This document shows, piece after piece, positions 1 through 9,014 of a DNA stretch of 41,713 nt. The position numbers and the translations under genes are program-made. The notes below the pieces were generated by a model. That model did not search any database. It was not told where the DNA came from and saw nothing but the letters and a program-made list of their open reading frames with translations. This DNA comes from an uncultured Caulobacterales bacterium (GTDB taxonomy: Bacteria; Pseudomonadota; Alphaproteobacteria; Caulobacterales; Maricaulaceae). Position 1 is the first letter of the stretch, and each line of letters opens with the position of its first letter. The stretch is taken from NCBI GenBank assembly GCA_938003545.1, contig CALKXY010000031.1:1-41713 (forward strand), read 5' to 3'.

Positions 1-1
1 T

Positions 2-322
2 CAAATCCGTCTAAAGTCTGGCGAAATGCGTATGGTTCATCAGACGTGTCTCGCAACTGTTGGTGCGGTTTCAAATCCGGATCACATGAACATCAATCTT
101 GGTAAGGCTGGTCGTAAACGCTGGCTTGGTAAGCGCCCGCAAGTTCGCGGCGTCGCCATGAACCCGGTTGATCATCCACATGGTGGTGGCGAAGGCCGTA
201 CATCAGGTGGTCGTCATCCAGTGACACCTTGGGGTAAGCCGACTAAGGGTGCTAAAACGCGCTCTAATAAAGCTACTGATAAATTCATCATTCGTTCGCG
301 TCACGCGAAGAAAAAACGCTAG
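2..322 (+). CDS. rplB: 50S ribosomal protein L2, C-terminal part
   Basis: Large-subunit protein L2, which binds 23S rRNA near the peptidyl-transferase centre. The frame is open from base 2 and 106 residues are visible, so the start lies before the window. The signature [12 protein letters not shown], carrying the conserved histidine region of the L2 C-terminal domain, is present, and the protein ends in a basic RSRHAKKKR tail typical of the family. It stops 12 nt before rpsS, as expected in the S10 operon. The ATG at 26 is an internal Met, not the start. Confidence 0.97.
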   Translation, partial: QIRLKSGEMRMVHQTCLATVGAVSNPDHMNINLGKAGRKRWLGKRPQVRGVAMNPVDHPHGGGEGRTSGGRHPVTPWGKPTKGAKTRSNKATDKFIIRSRHAKKKR

Positions 323-334
323 GGAGCGCGGAAC

Positions 335-613
335 ATGCCACGTTCAGTCTGGAAAGGTCCGTTTGTTGACGGATACCTCCTGAAGAAAGCCGAAGCGACA
401 CGCAACGAAGCGCGTCATAAGCCGATCAAAACTTGGTCGCGTCGCTCCACAATCATGCCATCTTTTGTTGGCCTGTCTTTTCAGGTTCACAATGGTCAAA
501 AATTTGTCCCTGTCACGATTGACGAGGACATGGTTGGTCATAAACTTGGTGAATTTGCGCCCACGCGGACATATTACGGTCATTTGGCCGATAAAAAAGC
601 CAAGCGGAAGTAG
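335..613 (+). CDS. rpsS: 30S ribosomal protein S19
   Basis: Small-subunit head protein S19, partner of S13. 92 residues, the usual bacterial length. It begins [12 protein letters not shown] and contains the motif [10 protein letters not shown] followed by [11 protein letters not shown], all diagnostic. A GGGAG ribosome binding site sits 8-12 nt before the ATG. It lies between rplB and rplV (6 nt to the next start), the standard S10-operon position. Confidence 0.98.
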   Translation: MPRSVWKGPFVDGYLLKKAEATRNEARHKPIKTWSRRSTIMPSFVGLSFQVHNGQKFVPVTIDEDMVGHKLGEFAPTRTYYGHLADKKAKRK

Positions 614-619
614 ATCGTC

Positions 620-1075
620 ATGGCAAAGCAAAAACAACCCCGTCGCCTTGGCGACAAGGAAGCTCGCGCAAAGTTGCGTATGATCCGGATTAGTCCTCAG
701 AAGCTAAACTTGGTGGCTCAACTTATTCGCGGAAAAAAAGTCGAAACAGCTTTGGCTGACCTGCAGTTCTCGCACAAGCGGATCTCCGGTGATGTCAAGA
801 AAGTGCTAGAGAGCGCAATTGCCAATGCCGAGAACAATCATGGTCTCGATATTGATAGCTTGATCATCACTGAGGCGTATGTTGGCAAAAACTTTGTCAT
901 GAAACGCTTCCGCGCTCGTGCGCGTGGTCGTGGTGCGCGTATTTTGAAGCCATTCTCCGAGTTGACAATTGTTGTCAAAGAGGTTGATGAGGCTGAAATT
1001 GCTGCACGTGCTGATAAGAAAGCAAAAAAGAAGGCTGCTAAAGACTCAGCCATCCTGAAAAGCGAGGCCGCGTAA
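620..1075 (+). CDS. rplV: 50S ribosomal protein L22 with basic C-terminal tail
   Basis: L22 lines the peptide exit tunnel. Residues 1 to about 125 are the L22 core ([23 protein letters not shown]; later [14 protein letters not shown]). The remaining about 25 residues form a Lys/Ala-rich tail ([13 protein letters not shown]), making 151 residues against about 110 for E. coli L22. Its TAA stop overlaps the ATG of rpsC by one base (TAATG at 1073-1077), which indicates translational coupling. Confidence 0.97.
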   Translation: MAKQKQPRRLGDKEARAKLRMIRISPQKLNLVAQLIRGKKVETALADLQFSHKRISGDVKKVLESAIANAENNHGLDIDSLIITEAYVGKNFVMKRFRARARGRGARILKPFSELTIVVKEVDEAEIAARADKKAKKKAAKDSAILKSEAA

Positions 1076-1821
1076 TGGGTCAGAAGATTAATCCAATTGG
1101 CTTGCGCCTCGGTATTAACCGGACCTGGTCATCGCGTTGGTATGCTAACACTGCCGAATATGGCGATCTGTTGCATCAAGATTTGGCGATCCGCTCATTC
1201 TTGATGGGTGAACTGAAGAATGCTTCAGTGTCCCGCATCGTTATCGAACGCCCGCATAAAACATGCCGCATCACAATTTACACGGCGCGTCCGGGTGTTG
1301 TGATTGGTAAAAAAGGCTCTGATATTGAAGTTCTTCGCAAGAAGGTCGCTAGCATGGTTGACGGCGAGGTCTTTATTAACTTGGTCGAAGTTCGTAAGCC
1401 TGAAGTTGATGCTTACCTCGTTGCTGACGGTATTGCTCAGCAGCTGGAGCGCCGCGTCTCTTTCCGTCGTGCCATGAAGCGTTCATTGCAAAGTGCAATG
1501 CGTATGGGTGCGATCGGCTGTAAGATTAAACTTGGTGGTCGTCTTGGTGGTGCAGAAATTGCGCGTGTTGAGCAGTATCACGAAGGTTCGGTTCCACTTC
1601 ATACGATGCGTGCTGACATTGATTACGGGACCGCCCGTGCGATGACGGCGATGGGTATCATTGGTATCAAAGTGTGGATCAACAAGGGCGAGATTATGGA
1701 AAATGATCCATACGCCCATGAGAAACGCATGAATGAGCAGGGCAATGAGCGTTCGCGCGGCAATGACCGCTCGCGTGGTAATGATCGCTCTGGTGGACGT
1801 CGTCCGCAGCGTTCGAATTAA
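1075..1821 (+). CDS. rpsC: 30S ribosomal protein S3 with repetitive C-terminal tail
   Basis: S3 is at the mRNA entry site. The N-terminal [14 protein letters not shown], the KH domain GxxG ([10 protein letters not shown], about residues 73-85) and the C-terminal domain [12 protein letters not shown] are all present. 248 residues, slightly longer than usual. After about residue 212 comes a low-complexity Arg/Asn/Gly tail with a repeated [15 protein letters not shown] pattern encoded by near-identical short DNA repeats (about 1745-1805). The start overlaps the rplV stop by one base. Confidence 0.97.
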   Translation: MGQKINPIGLRLGINRTWSSRWYANTAEYGDLLHQDLAIRSFLMGELKNASVSRIVIERPHKTCRITIYTARPGVVIGKKGSDIEVLRKKVASMVDGEVFINLVEVRKPEVDAYLVADGIAQQLERRVSFRRAMKRSLQSAMRMGAIGCKIKLGGRLGGAEIARVEQYHEGSVPLHTMRADIDYGTARAMTAMGIIGIKVWINKGEIMENDPYAHEKRMNEQGNERSRGNDRSRGNDRSGGRRPQRSN

Positions 1822-1837
1822 TTAGAGGGTCGTAACC

Positions 1838-2251
1838 ATGTTGCAGCCAAAACGTACAAAATTCCGGAAGGCTCATAAGGGCCGGATTAAAGGCATGGCC
1901 AAGGGCGGCACTGCGCTGACTTTTGGCTCTTATGGTCTTAAGTCCATGGACGCGGAGCGCGTAACTGCGCGCCAGATCGAGGCAACACGTCGTGCGATTA
2001 CGCGCCACATGAAGCGTTCCGGTCGTGTGTGGATCCGTATCTTCCCTGATGTTCCAGTGACAAAGAAGCCTACCGAAGTCCGTATGGGTAAGGGTAAGGG
2101 TTCTGTTGAATTCTGGGCCGCTAAGGTAAAGCCTGGTCGGATTATGTTTGAAATTGACGGCGTTACTGATGACGTCGCTCGTGAAGCTTTGCGTCTTGGC
2201 GCAGCTAAATTGCCGGTGCGGACGAAAATCGTCACGCGTCCGGGCGAATAG
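1838..2251 (+). CDS. rplP: 50S ribosomal protein L16
   Basis: L16 organises the A-site region of the large subunit. 137 residues, the normal length. It begins [16 protein letters not shown] and contains [27 protein letters not shown] and [14 protein letters not shown], which are family signatures. AGAGGGT ahead of the ATG is the ribosome binding site. It lies between rpsC (16 nt) and rpmC (11 nt). Confidence 0.98.
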   Translation: MLQPKRTKFRKAHKGRIKGMAKGGTALTFGSYGLKSMDAERVTARQIEATRRAITRHMKRSGRVWIRIFPDVPVTKKPTEVRMGKGKGSVEFWAAKVKPGRIMFEIDGVTDDVAREALRLGAAKLPVRTKIVTRPGE

Positions 2252-2262
2252 GAGAGGCGATC

Positions 2263-2469
2263 ATGAAAGCCGAAGATATCCGCGCATTTTCCGCCGACCA
2301 GCTCACGGACGAGTTGCTCACACTGAAAAAAGAGCAGTTTAATCTGCGCTTTCAAAGTGCGACTGGTCAGCTAGAGAAAACTGCTCGTGTGCGTCAAGTT
2401 CGCCGCGACATCGCCCGCATCAAGACAATTCAAGCTGAAAAAAAATCAGCTGTGAAAAAGGAGGCATAA
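2263..2469 (+). CDS. rpmC: 50S ribosomal protein L29
   Basis: Small helical-hairpin protein at the tunnel exit, near the signal recognition particle and trigger factor docking site. 68 residues. It carries the [18 protein letters not shown] motif and then [14 protein letters not shown], both diagnostic of L29. It ends in a Lys-rich tail. A GGAGAGG ribosome binding site precedes the ATG, and rpsQ follows after 4 nt. Confidence 0.97.
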   Translation: MKAEDIRAFSADQLTDELLTLKKEQFNLRFQSATGQLEKTARVRQVRRDIARIKTIQAEKKSAVKKEA

Positions 2470-2473
2470 AGAT

Positions 2474-2707
2474 ATGCCTAAACGTATCCTTCAAGGTGTC
2501 GTTGTCTCCGACAAGACAGACAAGACTGTTGTTGTCAAAGTTGAGCGTTCCTTCTTGCATCCGTTGCTGAAGAAAACGATCCGCCGGACAAAGAAATATC
2601 ACGCCCATGACGAGACAAACTCGATCAAGGTCGGAGAGCAGGTGCGCATTATTGAGTGCCCACCGAAATCAAAACTGAAGACCTGGGAAGTCGTCACCGG
2701 GAAATAA
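2474..2707 (+). CDS. rpsQ: 30S ribosomal protein S17
   Basis: OB-fold primary 16S rRNA binder. 77 residues. It starts [21 protein letters not shown] and has the motif KYHAHDE followed by [18 protein letters not shown], the family signature. Its ribosome binding site (AAGGAGG) lies inside the end of rpmC. The gap to rplN is 36 nt; in many bacteria this is the S10/spc operon boundary, but I see no clear promoter here. Confidence 0.97.
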   Translation: MPKRILQGVVVSDKTDKTVVVKVERSFLHPLLKKTIRRTKKYHAHDETNSIKVGEQVRIIECPPKSKLKTWEVVTGK

Positions 2708-2743
2708 CCCGGTCGACGAAACTGCCAAGCTTAGGAGAATCGC

Positions 2744-3127
2744 ATGATTCAAATGCAGACAAATCTCGACGTCGCCGATAATTCCGGTGCCCGTCGCGTC
2801 CAGTGCATCAAGGTGCTGGGCGGGTCCAAGCGGCGTTACGCTAGCGTGGGCGACGTTATCGTCGTTTCCGTGAAAGAAGCGCAACCGCGTGGTAAAGTTA
2901 AAAAGGGTGACGTCCGTCGCGCTGTTGTCGTTCGTGTCCGTAAAGACATCCAACGTCCAGACGGTTCGGTTATTCGCTTTGACGGCAATGCTGCTGTCAT
3001 CATCAACAATAATGGCGAGCCGATTGGTACGCGGATTTTTGGCCCAGTGCCGCGCGAGCTTCGCGCTAAGTCGAATTCGACAAAAAATCTGATGAAAATC
3101 GTCTCTCTCGCACCAGAGGTCCTGTAG
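2744..3127 (+). CDS. rplN: 50S ribosomal protein L14
   Basis: L14 sits at the subunit interface and contacts L19 and 16S rRNA. 127 residues. The start [27 protein letters not shown] is nearly invariant in the family, and the C-terminal FGPVPRELR and [11 protein letters not shown] match too. TTAGGAGAATCGC provides a good ribosome binding site. The rplX start follows 2 nt after the stop. Confidence 0.98.
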   Translation: MIQMQTNLDVADNSGARRVQCIKVLGGSKRRYASVGDVIVVSVKEAQPRGKVKKGDVRRAVVVRVRKDIQRPDGSVIRFDGNAAVIINNNGEPIGTRIFGPVPRELRAKSNSTKNLMKIVSLAPEVL

Positions 3128-3129
3128 TC

Positions 3130-3450
3130 ATGGCTGCTAAGATCAAGAAAGGCGATTACGTCGTTGTCCTATCGGGCGGTGACAAGGGTCGTAAAGGCGA
3201 AGTTCTTAAGGTTCTTCCAAAAGAAGAGCGTGTCGTCGTCAAAGGCGTTCGCCTTGTAAAGCGTCACGTGAAGCCAAGTCAGGCTGATCCTGAAGGCGGC
3301 ATCAAGTCATTTGAAGCGCCAATTCATGTCTCTAATGTTTCTCACATTGATCCGAAGGACAATGTTGCGACACGTGTAGGCTTTAAAGTTTTAAAAGACG
3401 GCAAAAAGGTCCGCGTGGCCAAGAAGTCGGGAGAAGTCATCGATGGCTAA
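3130..3450 (+). CDS. rplX: 50S ribosomal protein L24
   Basis: Assembly-initiating large-subunit protein with a KOW motif. 106 residues. The segment [25 protein letters not shown] is the KOW domain. The middle contains [16 protein letters not shown], typical of L24. The 3' end overlaps the start of rplE by 8 nt, so the two are probably translationally coupled. Confidence 0.97.
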   Translation: MAAKIKKGDYVVVLSGGDKGRKGEVLKVLPKEERVVVKGVRLVKRHVKPSQADPEGGIKSFEAPIHVSNVSHIDPKDNVATRVGFKVLKDGKKVRVAKKSGEVIDG

Positions 3451-3997
3451 GCCGTATACACCTCGTCTGGCCGCCCTGTATCAGGACGAAATCCGGGCTA
3501 AAATGCAAGAGCAGTTTAAATACTCTAACCCGATGCAAATTCCAGGGGTCGATAAGATCGTCTTGAATATGGGTCTTGGTGAAGGCGTTGCTGACAAGAA
3601 AAAGGTCGCTGCCGCTATCGAGGAGCTCACGCTCATCGCGGGTCAGAAGCCTGTTCCAACTGTTGCTAAGAAATCTATTGCGGGCTTTAAACTCCGTGAT
3701 GGCATGGTTATTGGTGCGAAGGTGACTTTGCGTCGTGATCGTATGTTTGAATTCATGGATCGTTTGGTCAACATCGCTTTGCCACGTGTGCGTGACTTCC
3801 GCGGGCTGAATGGTAAAAGTTTTGACGGCAATGGCAATTATGGCATGGGCCTAAAAGAGCATATCGTTTTCCCTGAAATCGACTATGATAAAGTCGACCA
3901 AGTTCGTGGTATGGATATCGTGGTGCAAACTAGCGCCAAAACCGATGAAGAAGCTAAGGCATTACTGGCCGCGTTTGGATTCCCTTTCCGTAAATAA
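3443..3997 (+). CDS. rplE: 50S ribosomal protein L5
   Basis: L5 is part of the central protuberance and binds 5S rRNA. 184 residues. The motifs [37 protein letters not shown] and [19 protein letters not shown] are diagnostic. It overlaps rplX by 8 nt. An 8-bp perfect hairpin (3984-4004) spans the stop codon; see the separate entry. The next gene starts 76 nt downstream. Confidence 0.98.
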   Translation: MAKPYTPRLAALYQDEIRAKMQEQFKYSNPMQIPGVDKIVLNMGLGEGVADKKKVAAAIEELTLIAGQKPVPTVAKKSIAGFKLRDGMVIGAKVTLRRDRMFEFMDRLVNIALPRVRDFRGLNGKSFDGNGNYGMGLKEHIVFPEIDYDKVDQVRGMDIVVQTSAKTDEEAKALLAAFGFPFRK

Positions 3998-4004
3998 CGG
4001 AAAG
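3984..4004 (+). other. Perfect hairpin across the rplE stop codon
   Basis: CTTTCCGT and ACGGAAAG pair perfectly (8 bp) around a 5-nt loop. The stem includes the last codons of rplE and its TAA. No T-run follows, so it does not look like an intrinsic terminator. It could slow decay or mark a processing point before rpsN. Function is inferred only. Confidence 0.4.
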
Positions 4005-4073
4005 CCAAACGAACGCAGTAAGTCGAGCGGGCCTTTTGAAAGAGGCTCCGCACTTAAAGAAGGAAAAGATTGA

Positions 4074-4379
4074 ATGGCAAAAGTCAGTGCAGTCGAACGC
4101 AATTTGAAGCGCCAGCGCCTCGTTGCGAAATATGCCGCAAAGCGTGCCCTGTTAAAGGACACAGCTCGCGACAAGGATCTACCGGTTGAAGAGCGTTTTG
4201 CAGCTCAACTGAAACTCGCGGCACTTCCGCGTAATTCAGCTGAAACGCGCGTTCGTAATCGGTGTCAGGTTTCCGGGCGTCCGCGCGGTTACTATCGCAA
4301 AATGAAAATGTCCCGTATCGCTATTCGCGATCTTGGATCCATTGGCCTGATCCCAGGTCTAACGAAATCTAGTTGGTAG
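4074..4379 (+). CDS. rpsN: 30S ribosomal protein S14 (zinc-independent long form)
   Basis: S14 is in the small-subunit head. 101 residues, the long form without the two CXXC zinc pairs: only a single Cys is seen, in [15 protein letters not shown]. The C-terminal [23 protein letters not shown] is the family signature. AAGAAGGAAAAG before the ATG is the ribosome binding site. rpsH follows after 12 nt. Confidence 0.97.
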   Translation: MAKVSAVERNLKRQRLVAKYAAKRALLKDTARDKDLPVEERFAAQLKLAALPRNSAETRVRNRCQVSGRPRGYYRKMKMSRIAIRDLGSIGLIPGLTKSSW

Positions 4380-4391
4380 GGAGGAAACACA

Positions 4392-4790
4392 ATGTCTTTT
4401 TCCGATCCTCTCGGTGATATGCTCACCCGTATTCGTAACGCCATCATGCGTAACCGGTCTTCGGTTATGACACCGGCGTCAAACCTCCGTGGCCGCGTCC
4501 TTGACGTTTTGGCTGACGAGGGCTTCATACGCGGTTATGCAGAAACAACCGATGACGCAGGCTTTCGTGCTTTCAATATCGAACTTAAGTATTTTGAAGG
4601 CGAAGCTGTTATCCGTGAGATTAAGCGCGTGTCCAAACCAGGCCGTCGTGTGTATTCGTCTGTGAAAACACTGCCGCAGGTCCGTAACGGTCTTGGCATC
4701 TCAATTCTTTCAACCCCTAAAGGCGTTATGAGCGACGCTGCTGCACGTGAAAACAACGTCGGCGGTGAAGTTCTTTGCCAGGTCGCGTAG
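4392..4790 (+). CDS. rpsH: 30S ribosomal protein S8
   Basis: S8 binds the central domain of 16S rRNA and in E. coli is the repressor of the spc operon. 132 residues. It begins [17 protein letters not shown] and has [11 protein letters not shown] and [27 protein letters not shown] at the C-terminal RNA-binding end. GGGAGGAAACACA gives a strong ribosome binding site. Confidence 0.98.
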   Translation: MSFSDPLGDMLTRIRNAIMRNRSSVMTPASNLRGRVLDVLADEGFIRGYAETTDDAGFRAFNIELKYFEGEAVIREIKRVSKPGRRVYSSVKTLPQVRNGLGISILSTPKGVMSDAAARENNVGGEVLCQVA

Positions 4791-4799
4791 GAGGTACTT

Positions 4800-5333
4800 A
4801 TGTCACGTATTGGTAAGAACCCCGTCACGATCCCAGCTGGTGTCACACTGACACAATCTGGCCAAGTGGTCACAGTCAAGGGTCCCAAGGGCGAATTGAA
4901 CTTCACAATGCCAAGTGCCGTAACTGGTAAGTTGGATGGCGATACATTTACTGTTTCACCTGTCGAAGAGAACAAGAACGCAAAAGCAATGTGGGGCATG
5001 GCCCGTACAATGGTTTTGAACATGGTTGAAGGCGTTACTAACGGCTTCAAAAAGGATCTCGAGCTAAGAGGTGTGGGTTACCGCGCTCAAATGAAGGGCA
5101 ATGATTTGTCCATGCAGCTTGGTTTCTCCCATGATGTAAATTATCCTGCTCCAGATGGCATTAAGATTACGTCCTCAAAGCCGACGCAAATTTCCGTCGA
5201 AGGTATTGATAAGCAGAAAGTCGGCCAAGTTGCCGCGGAAATCCGATCCTTCCGTAAGCCAGAACCTTACAAAGGTAAGGGTGTCCGCTATGTTGGCGAA
5301 TACGTCCGGCAGAAAGAAGGGAAGAAGAAATAG
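4800..5333 (+). CDS. rplF: 50S ribosomal protein L6
   Basis: L6 lies next to the GTPase centre. 177 residues with the two-fold repeated L6 fold. It starts [15 protein letters not shown]; the middle has [14 protein letters not shown] and the C-terminal signature is [31 protein letters not shown] is 8 nt before the ATG. The next gene, rplR, starts 2 nt after the stop. Confidence 0.98.
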   Translation: MSRIGKNPVTIPAGVTLTQSGQVVTVKGPKGELNFTMPSAVTGKLDGDTFTVSPVEENKNAKAMWGMARTMVLNMVEGVTNGFKKDLELRGVGYRAQMKGNDLSMQLGFSHDVNYPAPDGIKITSSKPTQISVEGIDKQKVGQVAAEIRSFRKPEPYKGKGVRYVGEYVRQKEGKKK

Positions 5334-5335
5334 TT

Positions 5336-5686
5336 ATGAAATCCTCTCGCTCCCTTATGCAGCGTCGCGCGCAACGCGTCCGTCGCCGCCTCAAAAAACA
5401 CGCCAACGGCCGTCCACGTCTTTCGGTATTCCGCAGCTCGAAAAATATCAGCGCGCAGATCATCGACGATGTTTCCGGTACAACTCTGGCTTCAGCTTCC
5501 ACATTGGAAGACAAGAAAGTCAAAGGCGGCGATGTCGCTGCCGCTCAACGTATCGGCAAATTGGTCGCAGAACGTGCAGCAAAAGCCAAAGTCGGCGATG
5601 TTGTATTCGATCGTGGTCCCTATCTTTATCACGGCCGGGTGAAAGCTCTTGCCGACGCGGCTCGCGAAGCCGGTCTGAAATTCTAG
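5336..5686 (+). CDS. rplR: 50S ribosomal protein L18
   Basis: 5S rRNA-binding protein of the central protuberance. 116 residues. [30 protein letters not shown] and the C-terminal [28 protein letters not shown] are the L18 signatures. The ribosome binding site falls inside the 3' end of rplF (AAGGGAAGAAG). Confidence 0.97.
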   Translation: MKSSRSLMQRRAQRVRRRLKKHANGRPRLSVFRSSKNISAQIIDDVSGTTLASASTLEDKKVKGGDVAAAQRIGKLVAERAAKAKVGDVVFDRGPYLYHGRVKALADAAREAGLKF

Positions 5687-5695
5687 GAACGTATT

Positions 5696-6292
5696 ATGGC
5701 TCGTAGAGAAGACAACCGTCGTGGCAAACGCGATGAAGAAGACAACGAATTCACAGACCGCCTTGTCCACATCAACCGTGTGGCCAAGACTGTAAAAGGT
5801 GGACGTAACATGTCCTTCGCCGCGCTTGTAATCGTTGGTGATGAAAAAGGTCGTGTTGGTTTTGGCAAGGGTAAAGCCCGCGAAGTGCCAGAAGCTATCC
5901 GCAAGGCCTCTGAAGAAGCTAAGAAAACAATGATCCGCGTACCATTGCGCGAAGGTCGTACGTTCCATCACGATGTCCGGGGCCGTCATGGCGCAGGTAA
6001 GGTTGTGATGCGTGCAGCGCCTCCAGGTACTGGTGTTATTGCTGGTGGTCCAATGCGGGCTGTTTTGGAATGTCTTGGTGTTCAGGATGTTGTTACTAAA
6101 TCAATCGGTACGTCTAACCCTTACAACATGGTTCGTGCGACTTTTGATGCGCTTAAGCGTATGGAAAGCCCACGTACGATTGCCAATAAACGTGGTAAGA
6201 AGGTTGCTGAAATCGTAAATCGTCGCCAAGATGGTGCATCAGCACCTGAAGCTCTCGATGCGGCGTCTGAAACCGTCTCAGCGGAGACTTAA
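5696..6292 (+). CDS. rpsE: 30S ribosomal protein S5
   Basis: S5 takes part in decoding fidelity. 198 residues, with the dsRBD-like N-terminal domain ([30 protein letters not shown], about residues 22-55) and the C-terminal [34 protein letters not shown] segment. The tail after about residue 175 is a short acidic/Ala-rich extension. It lies 9 nt after rplR and 2 nt before rpmD. Confidence 0.98.
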   Translation: MARREDNRRGKRDEEDNEFTDRLVHINRVAKTVKGGRNMSFAALVIVGDEKGRVGFGKGKAREVPEAIRKASEEAKKTMIRVPLREGRTFHHDVRGRHGAGKVVMRAAPPGTGVIAGGPMRAVLECLGVQDVVTKSIGTSNPYNMVRATFDALKRMESPRTIANKRGKKVAEIVNRRQDGASAPEALDAASETVSAET

Positions 6293-6294
6293 AA

Positions 6295-6483
6295 ATGGCT
6301 AAGAAAACAACCGTCACCGTGCGCCAAACTGGCAGCGCGACTCGCCGTAAACCAGATCAGCGTGCAACGCTTGTCGGTTTAGGCTTGGGCCGTATCGGAA
6401 AACAGCGTACGCTGGAAGATACGCCCTCTGTGCGTGGTATGATCCGTAAGGTCAGCCACATGATTAAAATCGTAGAAGAGTAG
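6295..6483 (+). CDS. rpmD: 50S ribosomal protein L30
   Basis: Small large-subunit protein. 62 residues. It contains [54 protein letters not shown]-type sequence matching L30 along the whole length. The start is 2 nt after rpsE. A hairpin (6490-6515) follows in the 58-nt gap before rplO. Confidence 0.96.
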   Translation: MAKKTTVTVRQTGSATRRKPDQRATLVGLGLGRIGKQRTLEDTPSVRGMIRKVSHMIKIVEE

Positions 6484-6489
6484 TCTTTC

Positions 6490-6515
6490 AACGGTCCTTC
6501 ATCTTAAGGATCGTT
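6490..6515 (+). other. Hairpin in the rpmD-rplO gap
   Basis: AACGGTCCTT and AAGGATCGTT can form a 10-bp stem in RNA with one G-U pair around a 6-nt loop. No T-run follows. It could be an attenuator, a processing site or an RNA-binding-protein site ahead of the unusual L15 gene. Confidence 0.4.
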
Positions 6516-6541
6516 GTTCGAAACCTCTTGGAGACAAGACA

Positions 6542-7504
6542 ATGCGTTTGAACGAACTAAGTGATAATGATGGCGCCACACACCGCAAGAAGCGGGTTGG
6601 TCGTGGTATCGGCTCTGGCAAGGGCAAAACTGGCGGTCGTGGTGTCAAAGGTCAGAAATCCCGTTCTGGTGTTTCGATCAATGGCTTCGAAGGCGGTCAA
6701 ATGCCTATCTATATGCGTTTGCCGAAACGTGGCTTTAACGCGCCAAATGCCAAGACATATCAAGAACTGTCTATTGCTAACCTTAACCGTGCGCTTGAAG
6801 CTGGTAAGATCGACAGCAAGACAGATTATGATGGGGCTGCACTCGTTGAAGCTGGCGTCATTCGCCGCGTCAAAGACGGCGTACGTTTGATCGGCTCTGG
6901 CAAAGTGTCCAAAGCTGTAAAACTGCACGTATCTGGTGCCACAAAAGGCGCAATTGCGGCTGTTGAGGCCGCTAAAGGGACAGTTAATGTTCTGGACGAA
7001 GATACTGTTTATCGTGGTAAAGGCGAGAAGCAGGACCGGTCTAATAAAGTTTCTAAGGCTGACAAGAAAGCGGCTGCACTTGCGGCAACTCCTGTTGAAG
7101 CGCCTAAGGCTGAGAAAAAAGCAGCGGCTCCTAAGAAAGCTGCCGCGCCTAAGAAGGCACCTGCAAAAAAGGCTGCTAAAGCTGATGATGCTGTGTCTGA
7201 TTATCTCGAAGCGACGCAAAAGTTTGATGCTGATGCAGATAATGCTGTTGTCACAAAGATTGAAAAGCACCTTGGTGCATCTTTGAAGAATAAGGACGCG
7301 AAATATGTGTCTTGTTCCGACGAGACGGAACTCGAGACAATCGTCAAAGGCTTCATGAAAAAGAAAATGGGTATCGATGACAAAGTCGTTGCTATGGAAA
7401 AGGTCAAAGCTGTTTGTGCAGAAATGAAACCTGTCCGCATGAAGAACCGTGTGACTTTCTACTACTTGCTGGCCAAAAACGAAGGCAAGCTCGGCGAATT
7501 CTAA
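6542..7504 (+). CDS. rplO: 50S ribosomal protein L15 fused to a DUF2853 domain
   Basis: Residues 1 to about 157 are L15 ([52 protein letters not shown]), a late-assembling large-subunit protein. Residues about 158-215 are a Lys/Ala/Pro linker with repeated KKAAAPKKA units. Residues about 218-320 ([58 protein letters not shown]) match, from memory, the small uncharacterised family DUF2853, normally a free-standing protein of about 100 residues. Total 320 residues, about twice normal L15. The frame is continuous with no stop or second ribosome binding site at the junction, so I read it as a true fusion. Start: ATG with GGAG 10-13 nt upstream. The role of the appended domain is unknown. Confidence 0.95.
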   Translation: MRLNELSDNDGATHRKKRVGRGIGSGKGKTGGRGVKGQKSRSGVSINGFEGGQMPIYMRLPKRGFNAPNAKTYQELSIANLNRALEAGKIDSKTDYDGAALVEAGVIRRVKDGVRLIGSGKVSKAVKLHVSGATKGAIAAVEAAKGTVNVLDEDTVYRGKGEKQDRSNKVSKADKKAAALAATPVEAPKAEKKAAAPKKAAAPKKAPAKKAAKADDAVSDYLEATQKFDADADNAVVTKIEKHLGASLKNKDAKYVSCSDETELETIVKGFMKKKMGIDDKVVAMEKVKAVCAEMKPVRMKNRVTFYYLLAKNEGKLGEF

Positions 7505-7515
7505 GCTATACTCTT

Positions 7516-7551
7516 AAGGCCGAACGCAGATGTGATGTCTGGTTCGGCCTT
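7516..7551 (+). other. Strong hairpin between rplO and secY
   Basis: AAGGCCGAAC pairs perfectly with GTTCGGCCTT (10 bp), and an inner CAGA/TCTG stem extends it. It starts 11 nt after the rplO stop. No clear T-run follows (TGAACATATTT), so it may be a partial terminator, attenuator or processing hairpin that lowers secY expression relative to the ribosomal genes. Confidence 0.6.
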
Positions 7552-7639
7552 GAACATATTTGGCCCGTCCCCATTTGGGATTGATACGCACTGCGCGCAT
7601 CTAACACACGACGCGACGGACCGATAAAGGGAACGGATA

Positions 7640-9004
7640 ATGGCTTCAGCCTCAGAACAGCTTGCCGCAAACATGAACCTTGGCGTTTTGTCCAAGGCGA
7701 AAGAGCTACAAAAGCGCCTTCTCTTCACTCTCATGATACTGGTTGTCTACCGAATTGGTACATTTGTACCTATTCCTGGTATGAACATGGATGCATTTCA
7801 GGCCGCTTTTTCTTCTGGTGACAGTGGATCGCTTCTTGACCGTTTGAACATGTTCTCCGGCGGTGCCGTTGAGCGTATGGCAATCTTTGCCTTGAACGTG
7901 ATGCCTTATATTTCCGCATCGATCATCATGACACTTCTGAAGGGCTCTGTTGCGTCCCTTAAAGAGCTCGATAAAGATGGCGAGCAGGGCCGTAAGCAAA
8001 TCAACCAATATACGCGTTATTTGACCGTTTTCCTCGCAGCTTTCCAAGCTTTTGGTATCGCGCGGGCTCTTCAAGGTACAGAGGGCGCAGTCCTGAATCC
8101 AGGCCTCTTCTTCCAAGCCTCAACTGTTATCACATTGGTTGGCGGCACGATGTTCCTGATGTGGTTGGGTGAGCAAGTTACCGCACGTGGTGTGGGCAAT
8201 GGCGTATCATTGATCATTTTCGCAGGTATCGTTGCAGAGCTTCCTAAGGCGATTTTCCAGCTTTTCGGTATGAATCAGTCAGGGGAAATTGCTGAAGTGC
8301 TTCTCTTGATCTTGATCGTGCTCTTCGTAGGCCTCTGTATGTTGATTGTGTATGTAGAGCGGGCTCAACGTCGTCTCCGTATTCAGTATCCAAAGCGTCA
8401 AATGGCGAGTGGTAAGCAATTTGGTGGTGAGAACTCGTTCATGCCGCTTAAGCTGAACACAGCTGGTGTTATCCCTCCAATTTTTGCGAGTTCACTACTC
8501 TTGCTGCCTGCGACTTTTGGACAGATCTTTGTTGCCGGTGATGGTGCGACATCTGGTGTTATGGCGCGGGTATTGGCGTATCTGGGTTACGGCTCGCCGA
8601 CCTACTTGATACTCTATGGTTTGCTGATTGTGTTCTTCTGTTACTTCTATGTGCCTTATGTCTTTAAGCCTGATGATGTGGCTGACAACCTGCGCAAGAA
8701 TGGCGGCTTTCTGCCGGGTATTCGTCCAGGCCAACGCACGGCTGACTATCTCACCTATGTACTCTCTCGCCTTACATTTATCGGCGCGCTTTATGTGGCC
8801 TTTGTCTGTGTGCTACCTGAAGCCTTCATTGCGCGAAGCGGAAACATTCCGGCCTCTGTTGCGATGTTGATTGGTGGTATGAGCTTGTTGATTATTGTTT
8901 CTGTGACATTGGACACGGTTGCGCAGGTGCAATCTCATTTGATCGCGCATCAATATGAGGGGCTTATAAAGAAGTCTCGCATGCGCCGCCGTAACAAGAC
9001 TTAA
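7640..9004 (+). CDS. secY: Preprotein translocase channel subunit SecY
   Basis: Central pore of the Sec translocon in the inner membrane. 454 residues with about ten membrane segments. VYRIGTFVPIPGMN in the first helix region, FALNVMPYISASIIM, and the C-terminal cytoplasmic loop RKNGGFLPGIRPGQRTADYL are diagnostic. It ends with LIKKSRMRRRNKT. It is preceded by a 135-nt gap holding a strong hairpin; AAAGGGAACGG is the ribosome binding site. adk follows after 10 nt, the conserved spc-operon order. Confidence 0.98.
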   Translation: MASASEQLAANMNLGVLSKAKELQKRLLFTLMILVVYRIGTFVPIPGMNMDAFQAAFSSGDSGSLLDRLNMFSGGAVERMAIFALNVMPYISASIIMTLLKGSVASLKELDKDGEQGRKQINQYTRYLTVFLAAFQAFGIARALQGTEGAVLNPGLFFQASTVITLVGGTMFLMWLGEQVTARGVGNGVSLIIFAGIVAELPKAIFQLFGMNQSGEIAEVLLLILIVLFVGLCMLIVYVERAQRRLRIQYPKRQMASGKQFGGENSFMPLKLNTAGVIPPIFASSLLLLPATFGQIFVAGDGATSGVMARVLAYLGYGSPTYLILYGLLIVFFCYFYVPYVFKPDDVADNLRKNGGFLPGIRPGQRTADYLTYVLSRLTFIGALYVAFVCVLPEAFIARSGNIPASVAMLIGGMSLLIIVSVTLDTVAQVQSHLIAHQYEGLIKKSRMRRRNKT

Positions 9005-9014
9005 GGGGGCGTCT

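Noticed and set aside
5155-5706. 183-codon + strand frame across rplF-rplR
   Set aside because: Out-of-frame reading of two certain ribosomal genes; Arg/Ser-rich nonsense.
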